Source: an uncultured Alphaproteobacteria bacterium (GTDB lineage Bacteria; Pseudomonadota; Alphaproteobacteria; Puniceispirillales; Puniceispirillaceae). Taken from it: DNA of 64,000 bases. Numbering within the stretch: the first letter of the stretch is position 1; every line of letters begins with the position of its first letter. Below, in pieces: positions 1 to 7,004 of this stretch. The notes under the pieces were generated by a model. The model had not been told where the DNA came from. It made no database searches and saw only the letters and a program-made list of their open reading frames with translations. The stretch spans positions 1 to 64,000 of the forward strand of contig CAJWKB010000001.1 in NCBI GenBank assembly GCA_913042065.1, given 5' to 3'. The position numbers and the translations under genes are program-made.

Positions 1-8
1 AGGTCCTA

Positions 9-1319
9 ATGCAGGTTTTTGTTACTGGGCTTAGCCTAATTCTGGGGCTCGGTGTCATTTTTACCGCACAAGCGGGAATGATTCGCGATACCGAAATAGA
101 GGCTGGTATTGATGAGTTGATTTCGCCGCTGGTAAACGTTGCCGGCTTTGCTCCTGGGGAGATTGATGTTCGGATCATTCTGGATAAACGAGTAAACGCT
201 TTTGTCCAGAACAGACGCACGATCTACATCAATTCTGGTTTGATCGAGAGCGCCAACGACCCATTGGTTTTTCTGGGTGTAATGGCGCATGAGCTAGCGC
301 ATCTCAAGGCTGGACACGTGCAGCAGGTTGACGAAGCTCTAAGCCGAGCTGGAACTGCCGCGGGACTTGCAACCATTGCCGCGGTGGCGATTGCTGCCGG
401 TGGCCAGGGCGAGGCAGCGGCGGGCGTTTTAGTTGGCGGCGCCGACCGCGCCAACCGGAGCATTCTTTCATCAGTCCGCCAGAACGAGGCAATTGCTGAT
501 GAACTTGGTCTTAAATTTCTTGACGCTGCTAGCATTTCCGCCACAGGGCTGCGAGACTTGATGGCGCGGATGGTACGCCAAAACGCCCTACCCAAGTCCC
601 GCCAATCCCAATATTATTCAACTCACCCAGCAACCACGCAGCGACTGCAGACTTATCAAGATCATGTCAATAAATCACCGCATAGTGACGCCAAACTGTC
701 GACTGGCCTGGCAGAAAGATTCACCCGAATCAAAACCAAACTTTATGCCTGGACAGAACGTCCAGCGACAATTTTAGCCAGTAATGACGAAGATATTGAT
801 CCGCAACTGCAAACATATGCATACGCCATCGCAGCCTTTCGCCGCGGTGATCTGAAAGGAGCGCTTGACCGCATCGACAGCCTGATTGAAGCGCAGTCGC
901 GGGATCCCTTTTTGCATGAATTCCGAGGCGATATTCTGATGTCTATGGCACTACCCTCGACAGCGGCGGCGTCTTATGAGAAGGCCATCAGCCTAAGGCC
1001 AGAAAGTCCACAGATTGAGTTGCTGCTTGGGCGCGCGCTGATCGCTACAGGCGATAAGACACGTCTGCCGCGTGCCATCGAGGTGATTAGTAACGCGCGC
1101 AATGGCGAGCCTGGCTGGGCTTTTCTACATCGGCAGCTGGGCATAGCTTACGGTAAGGCTGGTCAAATTAGCAACGCTGACCTCAGTCTTGCGGATGAGG
1201 CCATTTTGCGGGGTGACACCACCCGTGCAGTGCAGCTTGCAAAACGCACACTTGGGCGCAGCGCGCTAACAGATTCGTTGCGCAATCGTGCTAACGACAT
1301 TATTTTCCGCTATGAGTAA
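9..1319 (+). CDS. M48 family metalloprotease with TPR tail (BepA-like)
   Basis: A 436-residue secreted zinc protease. Residues 1-22 form a signal peptide. The zinc motif HELAH is at 94-98 and the third ligand region E-x3-D at 160-164, both typical of M48 peptidases. Residues after about 270 form TPR-like helical repeats, as in BepA/YfgC, which degrades or chaperones outer-membrane proteins in the periplasm. A periplasmic quality-control role is inferred from this architecture. The gene begins 8 bases into the window, so an upstream start cannot be excluded, but the signal peptide begins properly at this ATG. A DsbA-like gene follows on the same strand, consistent with an envelope-maturation pair. 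Confidence 0.9.
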   Translation: MQVFVTGLSLILGLGVIFTAQAGMIRDTEIEAGIDELISPLVNVAGFAPGEIDVRIILDKRVNAFVQNRRTIYINSGLIESANDPLVFLGVMAHELAHLKAGHVQQVDEALSRAGTAAGLATIAAVAIAAGGQGEAAAGVLVGGADRANRSILSSVRQNEAIADELGLKFLDAASISATGLRDLMARMVRQNALPKSRQSQYYSTHPATTQRLQTYQDHVNKSPHSDAKLSTGLAERFTRIKTKLYAWTERPATILASNDEDIDPQLQTYAYAIAAFRRGDLKGALDRIDSLIEAQSRDPFLHEFRGDILMSMALPSTAAASYEKAISLRPESPQIELLLGRALIATGDKTRLPRAIEVISNARNGEPGWAFLHRQLGIAYGKAGQISNADLSLADEAILRGDTTRAVQLAKRTLGRSALTDSLRNRANDIIFRYE

Positions 1320-1404
1320 TAAACTGATGACGGATAGTGGCAAGGCGCTGCGGACAATCGGCGGCAATTCTGCCGCTATGCAAAGCTGGTTGGGATTGCT
1401 ATAA
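1312..1404 (+). CDS. possible tiny overlapping ORF (30 aa)
   Basis: An ATG inside the last codons of the M48 protease gene opens a 30-codon frame ending at TAA 1402-1404. The start-stop overlap is the arrangement used for translational coupling. The peptide has no recognisable domain, and chance is a real possibility. Confidence 0.12.
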   Translation: MSNKLMTDSGKALRTIGGNSAAMQSWLGLL

Positions 1405-1447
1405 GGCGATCTAGCGTAAGATAAAAATCATTGTACATGAGGAATCA

Positions 1448-2161
1448 ATGATGCTTCGGATTTGTGGATTATTCGCCCTGATGATGATTTTGACTAACCC
1501 TTTGCGCGCTGATCTTACCTTGTCAGACAAGTTCAAGTTTGATGAGATGATCCGTTCCTATATCGAGGAAAATCCAGAGGTCATCCGCGACGTGCTGCAG
1601 AAACTAGCCGACCGTGAGGAAAAAGCGCAAAAGGTTGCAGCGCTGGCGTTTTTAGAAATGTCCAATGGTGATCCAGTTCTTGGTAATCCGGAAGGTTCGC
1701 TAACAATATATGAATTTAGCGATTATAACTGTGGCTATTGTAAGCGGATGTTTGGCCCTATTCAGGAAGTGCTGGCCGAGGATAATGATCTTCGCATTCT
1801 GGTTAAGGAATTTCCAATCCTGTCGCAATCATCGATGGTTGCAGCACAGGCAGCAATTGCTGCCCAGATGCAGGGTGTATTTCCGCAATATCATCTCACC
1901 ATGATGACCAATCCTGGGGCCATTTCGATGGATACGATTTTGGCAGCAGCGCGAGGTGCCGGTGCAGACACCGATCAACTTCAAAGGGACATGCGCAGCG
2001 TTGCAACAGCCGAGATTATCAACCGCACACGACTGTCTGCCGAGCAACTAAAGATTTCGGGAACTCCTGGACTTGTAATCGGCTCGACCATCATTCCAGG
2101 CGCTATCAGCAGTGATGAATTGCGCCGGCTAATCTCCCAGGAACGCGCTGCAGGCAGATAA
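1448..2161 (+). CDS. DsbA-family thiol:disulfide interchange protein
   Basis: A 237-residue periplasmic thioredoxin-fold protein of the DsbA/Com1 type. It has a signal peptide (about 1-21), a helical N-terminal segment of about 50 residues as in Com1/ScsC-like proteins, and the redox motif CGYC at 95-98. The cis-proline loop (GTP) is at 205-207. Such proteins oxidise or isomerise disulfides in exported proteins. The N-terminal helical segment resembles oligomerising ScsC-like isomerases, so isomerase activity is possible. A GAGGA ribosome-binding site precedes the first of two adjacent ATGs. Confidence 0.9.
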   Translation: MMLRICGLFALMMILTNPLRADLTLSDKFKFDEMIRSYIEENPEVIRDVLQKLADREEKAQKVAALAFLEMSNGDPVLGNPEGSLTIYEFSDYNCGYCKRMFGPIQEVLAEDNDLRILVKEFPILSQSSMVAAQAAIAAQMQGVFPQYHLTMMTNPGAISMDTILAAARGAGADTDQLQRDMRSVATAEIINRTRLSAEQLKISGTPGLVIGSTIIPGAISSDELRRLISQERAAGR

Positions 2162-2220
2162 AATCTGAATCCGCTGCAGTCACTGGCATTGAGCAGAAAA
2201 AAAGTGATAGAGTGGGCCTA

Positions 2221-2673
2221 ATGGCTGAGCAAATAAAAATCTTGGTGGTGAATGGTCCCAATCTGAATATGCTTGGGATGCGTGAGCCGGAAACTTACGG
2301 CAACATGACGCTTGACGCCATTTCCGAAAAATGCCGGGTCGTCTGCGCATCGCACGGCTTTGCCTTGGAATGGATGCAGTCGAATTCCGAAGGGGTTCTG
2401 ATTGACACCATTCAAGCAGCCTCTAATAAATTTGACTGGATGATTGTCAATGGCGCCGGACTAACCCACACTTCTGTTGCGCTTCGTGATGCGTTAGCCC
2501 TGTTCACTGGTAGCGTGATAGAGGTCCATCTATCGAATATTTATGCTCGGGAGAAATTCCGCCATACGTCGTTGATCACCGCCATTGCAAAAGGCGCCGT
2601 AATCGGCTTTGGCGCAAGTTCTTACACGGCGGCCATAGCCGCAATTGCCGAGATTCAAGAGGAGTCCGAATAA
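2221..2673 (+). CDS. aroQ: type II 3-dehydroquinate dehydratase
   Basis: Catalyses 3-dehydroquinate to 3-dehydroshikimate in the shikimate pathway (cytosolic dodecamer). The 150-residue product has the family signatures NGPNLN (11-16), Arg21/Tyr26 on the lid loop, Asn77 and His83 in NGAGLTHTS, His103 in EVHLSN and Arg114. These correspond to the known catalytic residues. A GTG at 2212 would add three residues; the ATG at 2221 is preferred because it sits closest to the conserved start of the family. It is followed one base after its stop by accB. An aroQ-accB-accC order is common in proteobacteria. Confidence 0.95.
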   Translation: MAEQIKILVVNGPNLNMLGMREPETYGNMTLDAISEKCRVVCASHGFALEWMQSNSEGVLIDTIQAASNKFDWMIVNGAGLTHTSVALRDALALFTGSVIEVHLSNIYAREKFRHTSLITAIAKGAVIGFGASSYTAAIAAIAEIQEESE

Positions 2674-2674
2674 C

Positions 2675-3157
2675 ATGGCAAAAGCACCAACGAAGCATGC
2701 CAAACCAGATACCGCAATTGTTAAGGCTCTTGCCGAAATTCTCGATGAGGCCGGGCTTGCTGAACTAGAATATGAAACGGACGATTTAGCCGTCCGACTT
2801 TCGCGAGCGACTGGCGCCGCACCTGTTGCCACCGTCGCGCCAATAGCTTCCCACCAATCTACTGCTTTATCGGCTGCACCTGCTTTAACTACCGCTATTA
2901 GCACAACCGATCTAAGCGCGCATCCTGGAGCAGTGACATCCCCCATGGTTGGCACTGCTTATACCTCACCTGAACCGGGGGCGCGCGCCTTTATCGACGA
3001 AGGTAGCTTTGTGAAGAAGGGCCAGACCCTGCTGATCGTCGAAGCGATGAAGGTGATGAACCCAATCACCGCACCCACAGATGGAACTATCTCCAAAATT
3101 TTGGTGAAAAATGCGCAGCCAATCGAATTCGGTGAAGTGCTGGTTGTGATTGAATAA
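2675..3157 (+). CDS. accB: acetyl-CoA carboxylase biotin carboxyl carrier protein
   Basis: 160 residues. The N-terminal domain is followed by an Ala/Thr/Pro-rich linker (about 46-85) and a biotinyl domain with the biotin attachment motif EAMKVMN, target lysine 126. It carries carboxybiotin between AccC and AccAD to make malonyl-CoA for fatty acid synthesis. The ATG at 2675 is chosen: it lies one base past the aroQ stop with AGAGGAG upstream, and the product begins where the family does. Its TAA overlaps the accC ATG by one base, so the two are translationally coupled. Confidence 0.96.
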   Translation: MAKAPTKHAKPDTAIVKALAEILDEAGLAELEYETDDLAVRLSRATGAAPVATVAPIASHQSTALSAAPALTTAISTTDLSAHPGAVTSPMVGTAYTSPEPGARAFIDEGSFVKKGQTLLIVEAMKVMNPITAPTDGTISKILVKNAQPIEFGEVLVVIE

Positions 3158-4500
3158 TGTTTGACAAAATCCTCATTGCGAATCGGGGCGACGTCGCACT
3201 TCGTGTACTGCGTGCTTGCAAGGAAATGGGCATTCGCAGTGTCATCGTTCATTCCACGGCAGACTCTGATTCAATGCCAGTGCGCCTTGCTGATGAGTCT
3301 GTTTGTATTGGCCCACCCAGCAGTGCTGACTCCTATCTCAACATTCCATCGATACTGGCGGCGGCCAGAATAACCGGCGCCGATGCAGTTCACCCTGGCG
3401 TCGGCTTTCTATCCGAGAACGCTGATTTTGCCGAAATTGTGAAGGCACACGGCCTAACCTTCATCGGCCCAGAAACACGGCATATTCGGTCAATGGGCGA
3501 CAAGGTTGAAGCGAAAATCACAGCCGCCGACGCGGGGCTACCGTTGGTGCCGGGTTCACCCGGTGCTGTTTCCACCATCACTGAAGCGCTAAAGTTAGGT
3601 GAGGACATTGGTTATCCACTGTTGGTCAAAGCAGCCTCAGGTGGTGGTGGCCGCGGGATGAAAGTAGCCGAAACCCCAGATGATCTGGCCGAGGCCTTCA
3701 GCTCCGCCCGGTCCGAAGCGAAGGCGGCCTTTGGTGATGATACTGTCTATTTAGAGCACTATCTTGGCCAACCGCGCCATATCGAGGTGCAGGTCATCGC
3801 TGACCAGCATGGAAATGTCGTCCATCTTGGCGAGCGTGAATGTTCTATTCAGCGTCGACACCAGAAATTGTTTGAGGAAGCCCCTTCACCCGTATTGTCT
3901 GCAATCCAGCGCGCCAGCATTGGAGCAATTGCCGCCGAGGCCACAAGAAAGATGGGATATCTTGGCGTCGGCACGATGGAATTCTTATATGAGAATGGCG
4001 AGTTTTTCTTCATCGAGATGAACACTCGTCTGCAGGTTGAACATCCTATTACCGAAGCTATCACCGGGATTGATCTGGTACGCGAACAGATCCGCATCGC
4101 GGCAGGCGAGGTTTTATCCTTCTCGCAGGAGGATGTGATCTTCAAGGGTCATGCAATCGAATGCCGAATCAATGCCGAACATCCGGAAACCTTCATGCCG
4201 ACACCCGGCAAGGTGACAGCATTCCATGCAGCTGGTGGGCCTGGTATTCGAGTCGAGTCATGTCTTTACTCGGGATATTCGGTGCCGCCCTATTATGACA
4301 GTTTAATTGCCAAGCTCGTGGTCTATGGTGATGATCGGGCGCATTGTCTTGCCCGCCTGAGACGCGCCATCGAAGAATTTATTGTCGAACCAATCCCAAC
4401 AACTTTGGCGCTGCATGCAAGGCTAGTCGAAGCCGACGCCATCAAAGATGGAAGCTATAACATCCGCTGGCTTGAAGAAAAATTCCTGGCTGTTAACTAG
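3157..4500 (+). CDS. accC: acetyl-CoA carboxylase, biotin carboxylase subunit
   Basis: 447 residues, the normal length for AccC. An N-terminal carbamoyl-phosphate-synthase-like domain begins with ANRGDVALRV. The ATP-grasp domain has the glycine-rich loop SGGGGRGMK (161-169), followed by the EMNTRLQVEHP signature and the C-terminal biotin carboxylase domain. It carboxylates the biotin on AccB using ATP and bicarbonate. The usual ANRGE is ANRGD here, a conservative change. It is the last gene of the coupled aroQ-accB-accC unit. Confidence 0.97.
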   Translation: MFDKILIANRGDVALRVLRACKEMGIRSVIVHSTADSDSMPVRLADESVCIGPPSSADSYLNIPSILAAARITGADAVHPGVGFLSENADFAEIVKAHGLTFIGPETRHIRSMGDKVEAKITAADAGLPLVPGSPGAVSTITEALKLGEDIGYPLLVKAASGGGGRGMKVAETPDDLAEAFSSARSEAKAAFGDDTVYLEHYLGQPRHIEVQVIADQHGNVVHLGERECSIQRRHQKLFEEAPSPVLSAIQRASIGAIAAEATRKMGYLGVGTMEFLYENGEFFFIEMNTRLQVEHPITEAITGIDLVREQIRIAAGEVLSFSQEDVIFKGHAIECRINAEHPETFMPTPGKVTAFHAAGGPGIRVESCLYSGYSVPPYYDSLIAKLVVYGDDRAHCLARLRRAIEEFIVEPIPTTLALHARLVEADAIKDGSYNIRWLEEKFLAVN

Positions 4501-4546
4501 ATTAAAAAGCAGCGTGATCTAATTAACGGTAGAGACGGTAAGAACG

Positions 4547-5230
4547 ATTCCCAAAAGCTACGCATTTTCACCAGAAACATTAATCAAGGCCTATGCGCTT
4601 GGCGTTTTTCCAATGGCAGACGGCGCCAAAAGCGATGTCATTAATTTCTATGACCCAGAGGTCCGGGCCCTGATACCGCTTACCATCGGCAGCGAGGCAA
4701 GACAGCGCTTTCATATCCCAAAGCGACTACGCAGGACTGTGAAACAGGCCCGGTTCACTGTAACAATCGACAGGAATTTTGCCGCTGTAATCGCTGAATG
4801 TGCAGCGCAACGACCCGACCGTGAAGACACCTGGATCAACAGCGATATCAAACGCCAATATATCACGCTACATAAGTTGGGTTTCGCCCATTCTATAGAA
4901 GTCTGGAATGGAGACAACCTCGTCGGCGGCCTTTACGGGGTGGCGCTCCGCTCCGCCTTTTTCGGCGAGTCCATGTTTTCGCGTGCCACCGACGCATCCA
5001 AGGTGGCACTAGTGCATCTTGTTGCTCGCTTGCGGGCGGGAGGTTTTCATCTCCTCGATGCGCAGTTCACGACGGACCATTTGCAGCAGTTTGGCATTTT
5101 CGAGATACTGCGCGAACAATTCCAAAAGCGACTTGCAGTAGCGCTTGCAAACCATGCCAACATTCTGCCAGGGGAACCGGACGAACCAATGGTTACAGAA
5201 TTGCTGGCGACAATCCAGAATTCCAAATAG
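4547..5230 (+). CDS. aat: leucyl/phenylalanyl-tRNA--protein transferase (start codon unusual)
   Basis: Transfers Leu or Phe from tRNA to N-terminal Arg/Lys of proteins, marking them for ClpS/ClpAP (both encoded in this window). The frame carries the family signature ALGVFPMADG near its N-terminus and runs to TAG at 5230. The first ATG in frame (4613) lies inside that signature and would delete the conserved segment before it. Homologous sequence continues upstream (SPETLIKAYALGVFPM), with an in-frame stop at 4520 and no ATG, GTG or TTG in between. An ATT at 4547 is the best candidate start; a GTA at 4538 sits where a GTG would be expected. A minimal annotation would use 4613. Confidence 0.9.
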   Translation: MPKSYAFSPETLIKAYALGVFPMADGAKSDVINFYDPEVRALIPLTIGSEARQRFHIPKRLRRTVKQARFTVTIDRNFAAVIAECAAQRPDREDTWINSDIKRQYITLHKLGFAHSIEVWNGDNLVGGLYGVALRSAFFGESMFSRATDASKVALVHLVARLRAGGFHLLDAQFTTDHLQQFGIFEILREQFQKRLAVALANHANILPGEPDEPMVTELLATIQNSK

Positions 5231-5235
5231 CCTTA

Positions 5236-5628
5236 CTAATAGATGACGCAATCAAGCAAGGTGACGTCATAGACGGGATGTTCCACCGCCGAGACAGCGG
5301 GGCTGGACGAGAACATCCAACCAGAAAAAACCTGCCTGACCGGTGTGGTCTCATCATGACCATGGTCAGTGATCTCCAGAAAGGCTGCATTTTCTGGCGG
5401 TTCCTCGGGAGGGCGGAAGGCACAACGCTGAATAATAATTTCTAGCGTGCCAAATCTGATGGCTTTACCAATTGGTGCTGAGAGAGTCGAGATGCGAGCG
5501 GTGATCTTGTCAAGCGCCTGAAGCTGGGCAACTGTCCCATTGATCCAGCTAGCATTCGCTGGCGCCATTGCACAAAGCAGCAATGACACGGTAATCAGAC
5601 TGGCACATCGGGTAGATTTACTGAGCAT
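5236..5628 (-). CDS. DUF2155 domain-containing periplasmic protein
   Basis: About 130 residues with an N-terminal signal peptide and the conserved C-terminal block VFSGWMFSSSPAVSAVEHPVYDV typical of DUF2155 in alphaproteobacteria (spelled here as two overlapping runs: VFSGWMFSSSP and EHPVYDV). The ATG at 5628 is chosen because it overlaps the mlaD stop (ATG at 5628-5626, TAA at 5620-5618), implying coupling. A longer frame to 5655 would place extra residues before the signal peptide. The function is unknown; its neighbours suggest an envelope role. It converges on aat with only five bases between the stops. Confidence 0.88.
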   Translation of the reverse strand: MLSKSTRCASLITVSLLLCAMAPANASWINGTVAQLQALDKITARISTLSAPIGKAIRFGTLEIIIQRCAFRPPEEPPENAAFLEITDHGHDETTPVRQVFSGWMFSSSPAVSAVEHPVYDVTLLDCVIY

Positions 5629-6067
5629 CGCCTGATGAAAACACCGCCTTACCAAGGAGATCAGTCAAACTGACAGGGTCTCGCGTGTCAAATATCACAT
5701 CACCGGCGTTCATCATTGTTTCATCGGCACCTGGCATCAATTCCAGATAATTGCCGCCGAGTAGCGAGGCTGCGGTGATTCTGGCACTAGTGTCAGACGA
5801 CAATGTAATGTCCGGATCAAGCGAGATGAAAATCCGCGCCGCATAGGTTCCAGGGTCGAGTTCCTGGCGGACAATCCGTCCAACTTTTATTCCCGAAATG
5901 CGCACATCATCACCGACGGACAGCCCCCCTGTCGAACCAAACTCAGCAATGATTTCATAACCATCGGTGCCTTTCAGATCAGCGGCTTCGTATACTAGCG
6001 ACACAAACCCAGCAGCAGCCATTAGGACGATGGCTCCCATGATAATTTCCAGCGTGTTGCGTCGCAT
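5618..6067 (-). CDS. mlaD: outer-membrane lipid asymmetry protein MlaD (MCE domain)
   Basis: 149 residues: one N-terminal transmembrane anchor (about 7-27) followed by a single MCE domain (about 38-115) containing GGLSVGDDVRISGIKVG and SLLGGNYLEL. MlaD is the substrate-binding periplasmic hexamer of the MlaFEDB phospholipid transporter, which keeps phospholipids out of the outer leaflet. The transporter's ATPase and permease genes are not in this window. It is transcribed with the DUF2155 gene and lies 75 bp downstream of the NDUFA12-like gene, the usual alphaproteobacterial order. Confidence 0.93.
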   Translation of the reverse strand: MRRNTLEIIMGAIVLMAAAGFVSLVYEAADLKGTDGYEIIAEFGSTGGLSVGDDVRISGIKVGRIVRQELDPGTYAARIFISLDPDITLSSDTSARITAASLLGGNYLELMPGADETMMNAGDVIFDTRDPVSLTDLLGKAVFSSGDAQ

Positions 6068-6142
6068 TTCCTACAAATCCTTACGAAGTAAAAGCCTAGT
6101 CTTAGCGGCCTATGCCGTTTCAAATTTCTAGACAGAATATTC

Positions 6143-6517
6143 TCAGCTGGGCGTCCAGGGCTCATAATCGCCAGTGGCTGCAGCCCGCTTTCCGCCCTTC
6201 AGCAAATGGCCAGCTGGACGGTGCGCATATTTCGTTCCCGTTAAATTGGGTAAATGACCCCGCTGCCAATCATGCTTATAATAACCATCGGCGGGTGGTG
6301 GCGTATCCTCTGTGTGGTGTAGCCAGCCATGCCAATCTGCCGGAACCTTTGATGCCTCAGCAATCCCGTTATAGCGAACGTAGCGGCGCTGTGGCTTGCC
6401 TCTGCGGGCTTTACGCTCTTGGTAGTACCTGTTGCCATGTTCATCACTACCGACAAGATTCGCCGTTAGTTTCAATGAGAGCAATGTCACTAGATCCATT
6501 TTCTTTTGCCTTTTCAT
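6143..6517 (-). CDS. NDUFA12/B17.2-family NADH:ubiquinone oxidoreductase subunit
   Basis: About 124 residues matching the accessory complex I subunit NDUFA12, conserved between alphaproteobacteria and mitochondria. Diagnostic segments are DEHGNRYYQ, RRYVRYNG, VPADWHGWLHHTEDTPP and GDYEPWTP. It associates with the peripheral arm of respiratory complex I. Possible starts are GTG 6526, ATG 6517 and ATG 6499; none has a strong ribosome-binding site, and family alignments would not separate the last two by eye. Presence of complex I implies aerobic respiration. Confidence 0.9.
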   Translation of the reverse strand: MKRQKKMDLVTLLSLKLTANLVGSDEHGNRYYQERKARRGKPQRRYVRYNGIAEASKVPADWHGWLHHTEDTPPPADGYYKHDWQRGHLPNLTGTKYAHRPAGHLLKGGKRAAATGDYEPWTPS

Positions 6518-6740
6518 ATTGAACACTTAGCCTGACCTGTCAGGACAAAAACGCACCATGAGCCGCGTTTCTTTTACTGATTGCTATCCAACCCCATAAT
6601 AGGCCCTTACCACATGCCACGTCCAGACCAGAACGGGCGATATTACAAAAACAGATACTAAGGCCTCGTTTGGAGAACCTTGGAATTGTATTTTGCATAA
6701 CTCGCAATATTCAGCTGAAATATCTTCTCCAAGGAAAAAA

Positions 6741-6842
6741 ATGACTTTCACACAATTACTTGTAGATATTCAACAGGGCATAACAACAGTGTTGAACAAC
6801 TTCACTTCTCGAAAAATCATTGCAAAAAGATGTTTTTTTTAA
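6741..6842 (+). CDS. candidate 33-aa leader ORF upstream of nrdJ
   Basis: ATG preceded by CCAAGGAAAAAA, a good Shine-Dalgarno at correct spacing, opens a 33-codon frame rich in Thr, Ile and Asn that ends in Cys-Phe-Phe-stop. The Shine-Dalgarno lies in the right arm of a complementary pair (TTGGAGAA 6670-6677 with TTCTCCAA 6725-6732; alternatively CCTTGG 6678-6683 with CCAAGG 6729-6734), so its translation could be gated by RNA folding. No family is recognised and it may be non-coding. Confidence 0.25.
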   Translation: MTFTQLLVDIQQGITTVLNNFTSRKIIAKRCFF

Positions 6843-6953
6843 GATTGCCTATTGTCCCGTCACCGCAACATCATGTAGTTTCTAATCGGAAAAGCCGCTA
6901 CATATGGTAATTCACCCACCAATACCTGATAAGCAACGGTAATTTAACAATAA

Positions 6954-6975
6954 ACCACAAAAATAGTACTGTGGT
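6954..6975. promoter_or_regulatory. inverted repeat before nrdJ
   Basis: ACCACA (6954-6959) and TGTGGT (6970-6975) flank a 10-base AT-rich spacer, 30 bp upstream of the nrdJ start. The position suits an operator. It is not a clear NrdR box, although nrd genes are NrdR targets in many bacteria. Confidence 0.35.
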
Positions 6976-7004
6976 GACTAGAGAGAGATTCAGAGGACAA
7001 GCCA

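Larger units (their letters stand above)
6527..7004. other. nrdJ upstream region (no confirmed gene)
   Basis: 478 bp between the divergent NDUFA12-like gene and nrdJ. It is AT-rich in its right half and holds a 33-codon candidate ORF (6741-6842), a long-range complementary pair around that ORF's ribosome-binding site, and an inverted repeat just before nrdJ (6954-6975). I looked for the conserved B12 riboswitch box and did not find a convincing match. Confidence 0.6.

Noticed and set aside
6527..7004. Cobalamin riboswitch upstream of nrdJ
   Set aside because: Looked for because the enzyme needs B12; no convincing B12 box or expected architecture was found.
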